A DNA stretch of 64,000 nt from SZUA-35 sp965530755 (GTDB lineage: Bacteria; Actinomycetota; Acidimicrobiia; Acidimicrobiales; SZUA-35), in assembly GCA_965530755.1 (NCBI GenBank), contig CBESNA010000016.1, forward strand, positions 14,675-78,674, read 5' to 3'. The position numbers and the translations under genes are program-made. Each line of letters opens with the position of its first letter. Position 1 is the stretch's first letter. Positions 26,110 to 34,418 of this stretch are shown here, piece after piece. The notes below the pieces were generated by a model that saw nothing but the letters and a program-made list of their open reading frames with translations, had not been told where the DNA came from and searched no databases.

Positions 26110-26852
26110 CACGCCCGCAGCTTCTCGCGCAGTTCCTCGAGTGACTTTCGCAACAAGCGGGAGACATGCATCTGGCTGATGCCGACCCGATCGGCGATTT
26201 CGGCCTGGCTGAGATCCTCGAAGAACCTGAGCTCGATGATCGTGCGGTCCCGCTCCGACAATTCGGCCACCATGTCGCGCACGGCCATCTCGAGCTCGGT
26301 CTGGTGATACCCGGGGTCAGTGGTTCCGAGGCGCGACGAGATGGTCATCCCCTCATCGTCCTCGCCTCGTCCAACGTCGATACTGGTCGCCCGGTAGGCC
26401 GACTGAGCGTCGAGGGCTTCGATGACTTCGTCGACCGACAGCTCGGCCCGTTCAGCGAGTTCGTCGATCGTGGGCGGACGACTCTGTTCCTTGGACAACT
26501 GTTCGCGCACCTGCCGAACCAGCGCCGATCGCTCCTGCAGGCTTCGAGGAACACGGACGGCCCACGAGCGATCGCGAAAGTATTTCTTGAGTTCTCCGTC
26601 GATCGTGCGACCGGCGAACGTCGAGAACTGGACACCGAACTCTGGGTCGAAGCGGTCGACCGCCTTCACCAGCGCCAGCTGCGCCACTTGACGGAGATCC
26701 TCGCTCTCGACTCCCCGATCCTTGTACCGCTTGGCGAAGTACTCCGCTAGTGGTGCGAAGCTCTCGACCAACTCGTTTCGGACCTTGGCCGAACCGCTCT
26801 CGGCCAGCTCGGCGAATTTGTCCGCTCGCCAGGCGTCGTCCGGACGGGTCAC
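26109..26852 (-). CDS. SigB/SigF-type general stress RNA polymerase sigma factor
   Basis: 247 aa group 3 sigma-70 factor. Region 2 contains GVESEDLRQVAQLALVKAVDRFDP and FSTFAGRTIDGELKKYFRD, region 3 has VPRSLQERSALVRQVREQL, and region 4 ends with LSQAEIADRVGISQMHVSRLLRKSL. The layout matches SigB of Bacillus and SigF of actinobacteria. It overlaps the upstream RsbW-type anti-sigma gene by 4 bases, the standard pairing. Its own operon starts with a GTTT-N16-GGGTAG promoter, the pattern seen before many stress genes nearby, so self-activation is likely. Confidence 0.95.
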   Translation of the reverse strand: MTRPDDAWRADKFAELAESGSAKVRNELVESFAPLAEYFAKRYKDRGVESEDLRQVAQLALVKAVDRFDPEFGVQFSTFAGRTIDGELKKYFRDRSWAVRVPRSLQERSALVRQVREQLSKEQSRPPTIDELAERAELSVDEVIEALDAQSAYRATSIDVGRGEDDEGMTISSRLGTTDPGYHQTELEMAVRDMVAELSERDRTIIELRFFEDLSQAEIADRVGISQMHVSRLLRKSLEELREKLRA

Positions 26853-27232
26853 TCGCCCGACGTCGCCTTCTCGAGCTCGATCGTCCGCTCACCGGACTCC
26901 GAGGAGAGAGCGTATGAGTCGAGCGTCGCACCGAGAATGGCGTGGACGAGGTCGTCGATCTCCCGCACAGGGAGGCCATCGATGTGGCGTTCGCCGCGCA
27001 CCACGAGCGTCGATCCGGCCACCTGCAACGCCAGTGCGACCTCGCCGCCGACGTCATCATCCCGCAGAAGCCAGGTCACCGCCTCGTCGACGGCGAGCCG
27101 GAGATCATCGAGTTCGTCGACGTTGAAACCGAAGTCGGATGCGAACGTTGCTGTCGTGATGCGGCAGATCCGCAGGTAGCCGGAGCGGGCCGGAAAACGG
27201 ATGGTCAAGACATCGTCGAGCTGGTCGGTCAC
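26849..27232 (-). CDS. RsbW-type anti-sigma factor (serine kinase ATPase)
   Basis: 127 aa. A GHKL ATPase: N-box LRLAVDEAVTWLL, then a shortened C-terminal half; the glycine-rich G1/G2 boxes are weak (SESGERTIE at the end). RsbW-type proteins hold the cognate sigma factor inactive and phosphorylate a STAS antagonist. The GTG at 27232 has an AGGAA ribosome-binding site; an ATG at 27256 is open but lacks one. It overlaps the sigma-factor gene by 4 bases. The STAS gene at 30866 is the natural antagonist partner. Confidence 0.86.
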   Translation of the reverse strand: MTDQLDDVLTIRFPARSGYLRICRITTATFASDFGFNVDELDDLRLAVDEAVTWLLRDDDVGGEVALALQVAGSTLVVRGERHIDGLPVREIDDLVHAILGATLDSYALSSESGERTIELEKATSGE

Positions 27233-27265
27233 GTGGTTCCTGTCAATCGGATGCATCTGGCTGAT

Positions 27266-28165
27266 TCATCGGGCGGGGTCATGAGGGGTCTCCACCCGCT
27301 CGGACAACAGCGTGGCCGCTTCGGAGGAGAAATGCAGCGTCCGCTGCGGAAAGGGAATCGAGATCTCTGCTTGTTCGAACGCCTCGGCGAGCGAGATGGC
27401 CACGGCGTGCTGGGCTCGTAGTTTCTCCGCGATCGACGGTTCATGCCAGAACATCGCCGTGAGGTCGATGCTCGAGTCGCCGAAGGACGACACCAGGACA
27501 ACGGGGCTCGGTTCATCGAGGACACCCTCGACACCTCCGAGGGCGTCCGTCGCCACCTCGACTGCCCGACGCAGATCGGTTCCGTACGCCACACCAAGCG
27601 GGACTGACGTACGACGCCGCCCGTTCTGGCTCAAGTTGATGATCGGACTCCGGATGACCTCGGCGTTCGGCAATCTCACGATCTCGCCGGACGGAGTACG
27701 AATCGTCAATGTCCGCGAGTCGATCGACGTGATCGTGCCGACATAGTCCTGCGACTCGATCTCGTCACCCTTCGAGAAGGGTCGCCTGACCTGCAACAAC
27801 GCACCGGCGACGAAGTTCTCGAGAATCGATTGCAGAGCGAAGGCAAGAGCGACACCGAGGAGGCCGAGCGCTCCCAGCAGCGGGGTGATCCTGACGCCCA
27901 CTGCTTCGAGGGCGTAGACCACCCCGAACGCCACGATCGTGTAGCCGAGCAAACGCCCGAGGAAGTCGCTCAGAAACGAGTTCGATCCGGTACTGGCGAC
28001 GACGCGAGTCAGAGTGGAACGAGCGACGCGGCTGAGAACGACGGCCACGATCAGGATCAGGAGGGCCCACAACCAATCCTCTGCTCCGGTGCCGGCGATC
28101 GCATCGCCGACCTCATCGATGACCTCGGTGTCGGGGATGTCGGAGTCGATCTGGAAACGCCTCAC
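27266..28165 (-). CDS. MscS family mechanosensitive channel
   Basis: 299 aa. Three predicted helices (WALLILIVAVVLSRVA; GRLLGYTIVAFGVVYALEAVGV; then the pore-lining Gly/Ala-rich helix LLGALGLLGVALAFALQSILENFVAG) are followed by the MscS beta domain (RRPFSKGDEIE, VGTITSIDSRTLTIRTPSGE, LPNAEVI). It releases solutes on osmotic downshock. The GTG at 28165 overlaps the stop of the upstream gene (GTGA); a longer reading upstream is a shadow of that gene. Inclusion in the sigma-factor operon links osmotic protection to the stress response. Confidence 0.93.
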   Translation of the reverse strand: MRRFQIDSDIPDTEVIDEVGDAIAGTGAEDWLWALLILIVAVVLSRVARSTLTRVVASTGSNSFLSDFLGRLLGYTIVAFGVVYALEAVGVRITPLLGALGLLGVALAFALQSILENFVAGALLQVRRPFSKGDEIESQDYVGTITSIDSRTLTIRTPSGEIVRLPNAEVIRSPIINLSQNGRRRTSVPLGVAYGTDLRRAVEVATDALGGVEGVLDEPSPVVLVSSFGDSSIDLTAMFWHEPSIAEKLRAQHAVAISLAEAFEQAEISIPFPQRTLHFSSEAATLLSERVETPHDPAR

Positions 28166-29280
28166 GAGACGTTCGCCGGTGCCGGATCGATCACTGCACC
28201 GATACCTCCGGGTAGCGATGAGTCCGGCACGGCCGGCACGATCTGGACTGGAACGCCCTGGAGGAGTGCACTTCTGATCAAGCCATCGACAAGACGAACG
28301 GGCGTGAACTCGGCGGCACGATGCTCCAGTTGCTGCACGTTCTCCAGATCGATGGCGATGTCTGCGGCATCGGGCCCGATCCACACCTGGCGTTGATCGT
28401 CGGCGTCGTCTGCGACGAGGAGCAGGCGTGCAGTTTCGTTTCGAAGGGCCTGGACGACGTCGACCACGCCGGACAGTCCGAGATCGTGGGCCCGCTCGAA
28501 TCGCCAGGTCCGGAGGGTTTCGACCGTTGCTCGCGCTCGATCCGTCGCCACCTCGACGACCGCCTGATCTGCCAGCCACTCCGCAGCACCTGCACCGAGG
28601 TCAGCGGAAACGATCGTCTCGACGATCGTTTCGATCGGAACTGAGGCTCGGACGAGAATCTCCAACTCGTCGACCTCGGCGGGAGAACCGGCAAGGAGCA
28701 CGAACCGAGTACCCGTGGCCTTGACTGCTTCGACGACGAGGTGTGCCTGCCGAGCGCGATCGGTCTCCGATGCTCGATGCATCGAGGGCGCACCATGTCT
28801 CGGGAAGGTCATGACATCAACCCCTTCCTCGCTCACGACCACGAGGAGGTGATGTCGAAGTCGTTGCTCGGCGTCGATGAGCGGAGTGATGCGAGGTACG
28901 TGGCCTCGCTCGATGTGGGGGCTGGTCGGACCTTCGGGATACGTCTGGGAGAAACCGGACCCGTCGCCGGCGAGGACACCGACCACCATCGCCGCAGTGT
29001 CGTCGGCGAGCCGCGCGCCGGACCCACCGGAGTCGGGCACAGCGGAATCGGGCGCAGCCGAACCGTCATCGAGCAGGGCCTCGCAGAACACTCGCTCGGT
29101 GTCGCTGAGATCGGCCTCGGAAACGGCCAGTCGACTGGCCGCCACCTCCCGAGCATCGCCGATCGGCAGGTAACAGGTCAGGAACGGACCTGGGCGGACG
29201 AGGATGCCGGCCAACGCTCCGAAGAACCGCCTCATCGGGATACGGGGCGGAAGCGACAGGTCGGACGGGGTGTGGTGCAT
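28162..29280 (-). CDS. eRF1-like (Rv2629/baeRF-type) stress protein
   Basis: 372 aa. It resembles the actinobacterial family related to archaeal/eukaryal release factor eRF1 domains 2-3: an N-terminal region starting PGPFLTCYLPIG, a central HHLLVVVSEEGVDV strand region, helix-rich LVVEAVKATGTRFVLLAGSPAEVDEL, and the C-terminal GGIGAVIDP motif. The catalytic GGQ of true release factors is absent. In Mycobacterium tuberculosis the homologue Rv2629 is a dormancy-regulon gene; the biochemical role is unsettled. It is first in the operon with MscS, RsbW and the sigma factor, starting 10 bases after a GGGTAG -10 box. Confidence 0.78.
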   Translation of the reverse strand: MHHTPSDLSLPPRIPMRRFFGALAGILVRPGPFLTCYLPIGDAREVAASRLAVSEADLSDTERVFCEALLDDGSAAPDSAVPDSGGSGARLADDTAAMVVGVLAGDGSGFSQTYPEGPTSPHIERGHVPRITPLIDAEQRLRHHLLVVVSEEGVDVMTFPRHGAPSMHRASETDRARQAHLVVEAVKATGTRFVLLAGSPAEVDELEILVRASVPIETIVETIVSADLGAGAAEWLADQAVVEVATDRARATVETLRTWRFERAHDLGLSGVVDVVQALRNETARLLLVADDADDQRQVWIGPDAADIAIDLENVQQLEHRAAEFTPVRLVDGLIRSALLQGVPVQIVPAVPDSSLPGGIGAVIDPAPANVS

Positions 29281-29290
29281 GTCGCCAGGT

Positions 29291-29316
29291 CTACCCTGCC
29301 CGGCGTGGGCCCAAAC
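29291..29316 (-). promoter_or_regulatory. SigB-type promoter of the stress operon (GTTT-N16-GGGTAG)
   Basis: Minus-strand GTTT (29313-29316) and GGGTAG (29291-29296), 16-base spacing, 10 bases before the ATG at 29280. The opposite strand of the same site reads TACCCT (29292-29297), a -10 for the divergent 29305 gene, so the promoters overlap. Confidence 0.7.
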
Positions 29317-30846
29317 TCCAGCTCCGGCCCGGGACGTATCGTCGTACTCGGGGCAACCGGATACGTCGGAGCGCGCCTTGTTCCCCGGCTGGCATCACAG
29401 GGGCGCAACGTCGTGTGCGTTTCTCGCTCTGCTGCCGACATCGAGGAGTGGGCCTGGGGTTCCGCCGTGACGACAATCGAAGTCGACTTGACCGACACTC
29501 CCATCGACGTCTTCCACGAGGGAGACACCATTGTGCACCTCGTGCACTCGATGGTGGGCGCCGACGACTTCAACGATGTCGACCTCACCATCGCCAGAGG
29601 GGTCGCCGATGCTGCAGCCGCAGCGAGCGCAGCACGAATCGTGTATCTCAGCGGACTCGGAGAACCGGACGGTGACTTGTCAGACCATCTCGCGTCCCGC
29701 CATGCGGTTGGTGACGCGCTGCGCTCCGGTTCTCGCGACCGCGTCGGCGCTCCAGTACCGGTCACCGAACTCCAGGCGGCCTTGTTGCTCGGATCGGGCA
29801 GTGCGTCATTCGAGATGCTGCGAACGATCGCACAGGTGTCGCCCCTACTCCCCGTTCCGACCGCGGTCACCTCGACCCGCTGCCAGCCGATCGCCATCGA
29901 AGATGCGCTCGAGGATCTGGAGTGGGCCATCGACAGCAATGTCTTCGATCGTGTGATCCACATCGGAGGTTCGGACGTCATGACGTACGGCGAGATCATC
30001 CGGACCTACGCCCGTGTTGCCGGTCTCCGCCCTCGTCATCTGATTCCGATCCCGCTCGTGCCGACCAGCATCTCCGCATTCGTACTCAATCTGATCGCAC
30101 CACTTCCGCAACAACTGGTGCGCCATCTGGTGGGGAGCGTCGCCAACGACGTCGTGGTCGACGAGGCGAAGAGCATGCAGAACTTCCGACCCGAGCGTGC
30201 ACCAAAGTCAGTATCTGCCTCGATTGCCGCTGCGCTCGAGGCAGATCTCGATACGACCTCGCACTGGTCTGACGATGTCGCTCGGCACGAACCGGCAGCC
30301 CTCCTGCCCACTGACGACGAATGGGCCGGTCAGCGCCTCTACAGCGACACCCGCGTGATCACCACCGACCGAAATGCGTCCGAGATCTTCCGCAGCATCT
30401 CGTCGGTCGGCGGGGATCGAGGGTGGCTCGTTGCCCCGGTGCTCTGGGAACTACGCGGCATACTCGACCGACTGACGCCGGGCGGCGTCGGGCTCCACCG
30501 CGGTCGCCGACATCCGACGCATCTGCGCGTCGGCGACATCGTCGACTGGTGGCGGGTCGAGGCGATCATCCCAGACGAGCTGCTCCTCCTCCGAGCCGAG
30601 ATGAGAGCGCCGGGAGCAGCATGGCTCGAGTGGCGCATCACCGACTCGGGTGACGAGCGTCGAGTACGCCAACGCGCGGTGTTCGCCCCTCGGGGACTCG
30701 CCGGAAAGCTCTACTGGCTGGCGTTGCTCCCCTTCCACGGATACTTGTTTCCGCGGCTTCTGGGCCGTCTGGTGGACGCCGAGCTCGATGCCGTTGTTGA
30801 CCGACCGGACGATCCGCCTCTCCGGGATCCCCGGGAGCTTGTCTGA
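29305..30846 (+). CDS. NAD(P)-binding oxidoreductase fused to DUF2867 domain
   Basis: 513 aa. The N-terminal Rossmann fold has GATGYVGARLVPRLASQG and belongs to the atypical SDR/NmrA-like group; the segment ALEDLEWAIDSNVFDRVIHIGG and AYxxxK-lacking active site suggest a redox-sensor or reductase rather than a classical SDR. The C-terminal 160 residues (VAPVLWELRGILDRLTPGGVGLHRGRR region, LLLLRAEMRAPGAAWLEW, YWLALLPFHGYLFPRL) match DUF2867. Such fusions are common in actinobacteria; the substrate is unknown. The GTG at 29305 follows a -10 hexamer by 7 bases, predicting a leaderless message. Confidence 0.82.
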   Translation: MGPNSSSGPGRIVVLGATGYVGARLVPRLASQGRNVVCVSRSAADIEEWAWGSAVTTIEVDLTDTPIDVFHEGDTIVHLVHSMVGADDFNDVDLTIARGVADAAAAASAARIVYLSGLGEPDGDLSDHLASRHAVGDALRSGSRDRVGAPVPVTELQAALLLGSGSASFEMLRTIAQVSPLLPVPTAVTSTRCQPIAIEDALEDLEWAIDSNVFDRVIHIGGSDVMTYGEIIRTYARVAGLRPRHLIPIPLVPTSISAFVLNLIAPLPQQLVRHLVGSVANDVVVDEAKSMQNFRPERAPKSVSASIAAALEADLDTTSHWSDDVARHEPAALLPTDDEWAGQRLYSDTRVITTDRNASEIFRSISSVGGDRGWLVAPVLWELRGILDRLTPGGVGLHRGRRHPTHLRVGDIVDWWRVEAIIPDELLLLRAEMRAPGAAWLEWRITDSGDERRVRQRAVFAPRGLAGKLYWLALLPFHGYLFPRLLGRLVDAELDAVVDRPDDPPLRDPRELV

Positions 30847-30865
30847 GTCGGCCCGTCGTCAGAGG

Positions 30866-31168
30866 TCAGTCGAGCCCGAAGGTCTCGAGCAGCCCGGTGA
30901 TCTCCAGCACCCGCCGAACGTTGTCGGTCGGATTCGCGAGCGCGAACGACCCACCGGCCCCGACGTATGCGTCGTGGATGCGGAGGAGCTCGCTGATCCC
31001 GGAGGAGTCGAGAAACGCCAACTCGGACGTGTCCAGCGAGAGGGCTGCCGGAGTCGCACCGCCGTCGAGGAGCACGGCACCCACCTCGGCGCAGTTGTCT
31101 GCGTCGACCTCGCCGCTGAGGCTGGCCCGGATGATCGCACCCGTTGATTCGTTGATGATGACCTTCAC
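30866..31168 (-). CDS. STAS-domain anti-sigma factor antagonist (RsbV/SpoIIAA type)
   Basis: 100 aa single STAS domain. The phosphorylation motif DTSELAFLDSSGISELL carries the conserved Ser. Unphosphorylated protein binds the RsbW-type ATPase and frees the sigma factor; phosphatases such as the SpoIIE-type protein encoded at 31677 reactivate it. GTG 31168 has a GGAGG ribosome-binding site 5 bases upstream, which rules out the longer reading. TATGAT on the minus strand (31205-31210) is a likely -10. The gene converges on the oxidoreductase at a distance of 19 bases. Confidence 0.92.
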   Translation of the reverse strand: MKVIINESTGAIIRASLSGEVDADNCAEVGAVLLDGGATPAALSLDTSELAFLDSSGISELLRIHDAYVGAGGSFALANPTDNVRRVLEITGLLETFGLD

Positions 31169-31204
31169 TCGTCCTCCATGGCGCGTAGAGCGGCGCGGAG
31201 GAGG

Positions 31205-31210
31205 ATCATA
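31205..31210 (-). promoter_or_regulatory. Probable -10 element of the STAS gene
   Basis: TATGAT on the minus strand, 37 bases before the GTG at 31168, leaving room for the GGAGG ribosome-binding site. No good -35 hexamer was seen. Confidence 0.4.
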
Positions 31211-31278
31211 GTGGGGTGTTGCCCAAGCCGGTTCCGCGAGCAGCCTTGCGAGGTCGCTGTACCGCTGGACATTCGCAC

Positions 31279-31304
31279 GTTTGGCGGCGCTGCCCAACGG
31301 GCAC
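31279..31304 (+). promoter_or_regulatory. SigB-type promoter before the dps remnant (GTTT-N16-GGGCAC)
   Basis: GTTT 31279-31282 and GGGCAC 31299-31304, 16-base spacing, ending 10 bases before the ATG at 31315. The promoter seems intact although the gene behind it is broken. Confidence 0.55.
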
Positions 31305-31314
31305 AGCGTCACTC

Positions 31315-31649
31315 ATGTCAACTTCCTCTGAACCCCGCATCACTCCCTACGTCTCGGTGCCTGGCCTCGCTGCCGAGAGTGCCACCGTCGTCATTCGTGA
31401 GCTCGAGGATCGCCTCGCTGGACTCCTCGATCTCCAGTTGGTCCTGAAGCACATGGCCGGGGCACGGTGAATGAGCACCTCGGCGCTCTCGACTCGGTCT
31501 ACGACGGCGTCATTCGCGACCATCGCTCAGCGATCGCATCGGTCAGTGACGAGGACCCGATCACAGAAGATCTCTTCATCGGGCAGACCGCGAAGCTCGA
31601 ACTCTTCCAGTGGTTCGTGCGCTCCCACATCGAAACGGCGGCGTCGTAG
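31315..31649 (+). pseudogene. dps: dps-like ferritin remnant (internal deletion and frameshift)
   Basis: Two short frames make up pieces of a Dps protein. 31315-31470 encodes the N-terminal helix (VVIRELEDRLAGLLDLQLVLKH), and 31467-31649, in another frame, encodes the C-terminal helix (LDSVYDGVIRDHRSAI ... DPITEDLFIGQTAKLELFQWFVRSHIE). The middle of Dps, with the ferroxidase residues that follow KHxHWN, is missing, about 60 residues, and the junction near 31450-31470 shifts the frame. The total is about 110 residues against 160-180. The pieces overlap by 4 bases (GTGA-type), so both could still be translated, but iron storage or DNA protection is not expected. Confidence 0.7.
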
Positions 31650-31664
31650 CACCGCGGGTTTGTC

Positions 31665-31670
31665 TAGCCT
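31665..31670 (+). promoter_or_regulatory. -10 element for leaderless SpoIIE-type phosphatase gene
   Basis: TAGCCT, 6 bases before the GTG at 31677, with no Shine-Dalgarno sequence. Confidence 0.45.
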
Positions 31671-31676
31671 TCACCT

Positions 31677-33854
31677 GTGACCAGATCTCAAGAGAGCCGG
31701 GACGTCGCTGACGTGACGCCCCGGCTCGACGATGTCGCCCGCCTCGACGCAATTCGCCGTTCAGAGCTCGCTCCGAACATGAACGACAGCGGGCTCGATC
31801 GGCACTGTCGCGTTGCTGCCGCGGCGCTCGGAGCAGAAAGCGTCATGTTCTCCGTGGTCGACGCCGACCATCAGTTCTTCCCGAGTTCGCTCGGTCTCGT
31901 CGAACCCGCCGCCTCCCTGGGCCAGACGCCCCTCACGCACTCGTTCTGTCAACACGTCGTGTTGCGAAACGAACCAATCGTGATCTCCGACGCCTCGGTC
32001 GATCCCCTCGTGGCCGACAGCCTTGCCCAGCAAGATCTCGGCGTGGCCAGCTACGTCGGCGTGCCCGTCCGAGACGACGAGGGCCACGTTCTCGGAGCGC
32101 TGTGTGCGATGGCCTCGGCACCTCGATCATGGACGAGCGAGCAGGTGGCCACGCTCTCAGACATCTCCGACAGCATCGAAGCCGAGCTGTTCCTGCGCAA
32201 GACCCGTTCGGCGTTGCAGTCACGCCTCGTCGCCGAACAGATGTCGCAGGAATATGAGCACTCCCTCAGCCTCATCGCCACCGCCACCAATCGGACCCAG
32301 ACCGTTCAGGGCGTTGCCGACGAGTTGGTGGCGCGTATCTCGCCCATTGTCGGGGCGACGTTGACCACCATTGGCGTCCTCGCCAACGACGAGCTGCACT
32401 TCACCCACGGGAGCGGTGTCGACGAACGCGTCGCTGCCCGTTGGCTCTCGACCCCGCTGCACACCAACGTCCCGATGACCAGAGCCGTCGCCAACGAACA
32501 GGCCATCCATCTCGGCAGCCTCGCCGAGTTCGACCAGTATCCGGACTTCGCAGCAGCCAACGGCGACCTCGGCCTCCGATCGTTCCGAGCCATTCCTTTC
32601 TCGGACGAAGCGGTCGGATTCTTCGGAGTCCTCGGTCTTGGTTGGGATCACGACATGGACGAAGAGAACGTGCCGCCGGGGCTCGCACGAATCGTCGACG
32701 TCGCTCGGACCGCGTTGACCCGCGCATGGCAGTTCGAGGTCGAACGCAATCAAGCCCGCGTGCTCGAACGAGTCGTCCTTCCCACCACGCTCCCCGACAC
32801 TGGCGTCTTCGACATCGCCGGCGCATACATCGCCCCGGACATCGGCCAGCGTGTCGGCGGCGACGTCTACGACGTTCTGGTACGCAGTGACGGGTGCGTC
32901 GGTGTGATGGTGGCCGACGCGGTCGGTCATGATCTCACCGCGACCCGCGCCGTCGCCCGCCTGCGTCACGCGGTCGGCGTCCTCGTGTCGGAAGGGTACG
33001 GACCGGCCGAGATCATGTCCGCCGTCAACCGCTATGTGTCGGCATCGCCGTCTCGCCGCCTCGTGACCTGCGTGTGCCTCTTGTTCGCCGCCGACGGATC
33101 GACGGTCACCCTCGCCAACGCAGGGCACCCTCAGCCGCTGCTCCGCTCAGAGTCAGCCGTGACACCCATCGGCCCGGTCGGCCAGCCGCTTCTCGGGAGA
33201 GCTGACGTGGAGTACACCGAGACGACACTCGATCTCGAGCCGGGAGATCTCGTGCTCTCCTTCACCGATGGAGTCATCGATCGGCGCGGCCACTCCTTCA
33301 TCGACGGCGAGCAGTGGTTGCTCGATTTCCTCGGTGACCGGAAGAGTTCGACCCCCCAGGAGATGACCGCGGCGCTCCATGAAGCAGTCCGCGAATGGGA
33401 TGTCGACGACGACATGGCCTTCTTGTTGGTCGGTCGTCGGGAGACCCCCAGCGAGACTGAACGTTGGCGGTGGAGCGGGCCGGCTGCGTCGGTCTCGCTG
33501 GCCCACCTCAGGCGCGAAGCCGCACGGTTCGTGAGGTCGGCGTGCCCCTCGGCCGACACGGTTGACCTCCAGCTCGTCGTGACCGAGCTGCTCACGAATG
33601 CGAGGGAGGCAACGAGTCCGGTGGCCGAGATGTCCATCGAGATCGCGACCTCCAACGCCACGGTCGACATCACTGTCACGAACCTGGCCGACGATGTCGG
33701 AGACTCATTCGCCGAACATCCGACGATGCCGGCTGCGGACTCGGTGAGAGGCCGAGGTCTCGCGATCGTCGAGAAGTTGACGTCATCGCTCGAGGTTGCG
33801 GTCTCCGGTGAGCAGACGATCGTGACCGCCGTGTTGGATCTACCGACGAGTTGA
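31677..33854 (+). CDS. GAF-GAF-SpoIIE phosphatase with C-terminal RsbW-type ATPase
   Basis: 725 aa signalling protein. The N-terminal GAF domain (about 25-175: LGAESVMFSVVDADHQFFPSSLG, SFCQHVVLRNEPIVISDA) and a second GAF (about 195-350) sense an unknown signal. The PP2C/SpoIIE phosphatase follows (about 375-580) with VGGDVYDVL, VMVADAVGHDL and FTDGVIDRR metal-site motifs. The C-terminus (about 600-725) is an RsbW-like ATPase with N-box LVVTELLTNAREA and SVRGRGLAIVEKL. It should dephosphorylate a STAS antagonist such as that encoded at 30866 and so activate the stress sigma factor. One protein thus holds both phosphatase and kinase-type modules. Confidence 0.94.
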   Translation: MTRSQESRDVADVTPRLDDVARLDAIRRSELAPNMNDSGLDRHCRVAAAALGAESVMFSVVDADHQFFPSSLGLVEPAASLGQTPLTHSFCQHVVLRNEPIVISDASVDPLVADSLAQQDLGVASYVGVPVRDDEGHVLGALCAMASAPRSWTSEQVATLSDISDSIEAELFLRKTRSALQSRLVAEQMSQEYEHSLSLIATATNRTQTVQGVADELVARISPIVGATLTTIGVLANDELHFTHGSGVDERVAARWLSTPLHTNVPMTRAVANEQAIHLGSLAEFDQYPDFAAANGDLGLRSFRAIPFSDEAVGFFGVLGLGWDHDMDEENVPPGLARIVDVARTALTRAWQFEVERNQARVLERVVLPTTLPDTGVFDIAGAYIAPDIGQRVGGDVYDVLVRSDGCVGVMVADAVGHDLTATRAVARLRHAVGVLVSEGYGPAEIMSAVNRYVSASPSRRLVTCVCLLFAADGSTVTLANAGHPQPLLRSESAVTPIGPVGQPLLGRADVEYTETTLDLEPGDLVLSFTDGVIDRRGHSFIDGEQWLLDFLGDRKSSTPQEMTAALHEAVREWDVDDDMAFLLVGRRETPSETERWRWSGPAASVSLAHLRREAARFVRSACPSADTVDLQLVVTELLTNAREATSPVAEMSIEIATSNATVDITVTNLADDVGDSFAEHPTMPAADSVRGRGLAIVEKLTSSLEVAVSGEQTIVTAVLDLPTS

Positions 33855-33859
33855 CCCAC

Positions 33860-33884
33860 GTTTGGCCGGCTCGAAGGGGGGAAG
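33860..33884 (+). promoter_or_regulatory. Possible SigB-type promoter (GTTT-N15-GGGAAG)
   Basis: GTTT 33860-33863, GGGAAG 33879-33884, 15-base spacing, 38 bases before the ATG at 33923. The -10 is weaker than at the other sites. Confidence 0.4.
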
Positions 33885-33922
33885 GTCGTCCCCGAAGCAT
33901 CCACCATCTTGAGGAGCCGGCC

Positions 33923-34300
33923 ATGGCCAGCATCAGCAATCCATTCGAGACAGACGAAGTCGTCGGCGTCACAACATCCGAGCAGTCCTCTGGCCTGCAA
34001 CGAGCGGCACGAGACGCAGGATTCAACACCGAGATCGTGTGCGACCCCGACAAAATCGATGTCGAGGGCCAGTCGAGCGACGCCTCCACATTCGACAAAG
34101 TGCTCCGATTCTTCCAGGAGGGCGAGGAGAAGGACGCCCTCCGTGCGTACCGCGACCGGCTGGTCAAGGGCGACCACATCGTGCGCATCCTCGACGTCGG
34201 GGATCGCTCCGATGAAGCGGGCCGACTCATGGCAGCTCACGACGCCGATCTCGTGTGGCACTACGGCCGGTGGACCTTCACCCCGCTGCACAAGACCTGA
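33923..34300 (+). CDS. Hypothetical stress-associated protein
   Basis: 125 aa, no signal peptide or membrane helix. The central and C-terminal part (VKGDHIVRILDVGDRSDEAGRLMAAHDADLVWHYGRWTF) resembles the repeated motif of general-stress proteins of the YflT/Gsp17M type (a glycine-poor HGG-like domain), but the match is by eye. ATG 33923 has a GAGGAG ribosome-binding site. It lies next to the SpoIIE-type phosphatase and in front of a strong terminator, in a stretch of predicted SigB-type promoters. Confidence 0.75.
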   Translation: MASISNPFETDEVVGVTTSEQSSGLQRAARDAGFNTEIVCDPDKIDVEGQSSDASTFDKVLRFFQEGEEKDALRAYRDRLVKGDHIVRILDVGDRSDEAGRLMAAHDADLVWHYGRWTFTPLHKT

Positions 34301-34349
34301 GCGGGTTCGAGCGCTTGCGGCTCTCCAGTCCTCCATGTCACTGATGTAC

Positions 34350-34386
34350 GCGAAAGGGGCGTGACCACCGGCCACGCCCCTTTCGC
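34350..34386. terminator. Bidirectional rho-independent terminator
   Basis: Perfect 14-base-pair stem (GCGAAAGGGGCGTG with CACGCCCCTTTCGC) and 9-base loop between two convergent genes. The A-rich and T-rich stem ends help terminate in both directions. Confidence 0.85.
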
Positions 34387-34418
34387 ACATACGTTTCTGG
34401 ACTCAGGTGGTCACACGC

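Noticed and set aside
31292..31302. Short palindrome GCCCAACGGGC, also at 39793-39803
   Set aside because: Eleven bases in high-GC sequence can recur by chance; the first lies in the spacer and -10 of a SigB-type promoter.
31315..31649. Two separate functional small genes at the dps locus
   Set aside because: Both fragments match different ends of one Dps chain and lack the ferroxidase part; a damaged gene explains them better.
33879..33892. A DosR-like 14-mer (GGGAAGGTCGTCCC) before the 33923 gene
   Set aside because: It overlaps a GTTT-N15-GGGAAG element, its centre is 37.5 bases from the start codon, and the gene has its own ribosome-binding site, so box spacing does not match the other sites.
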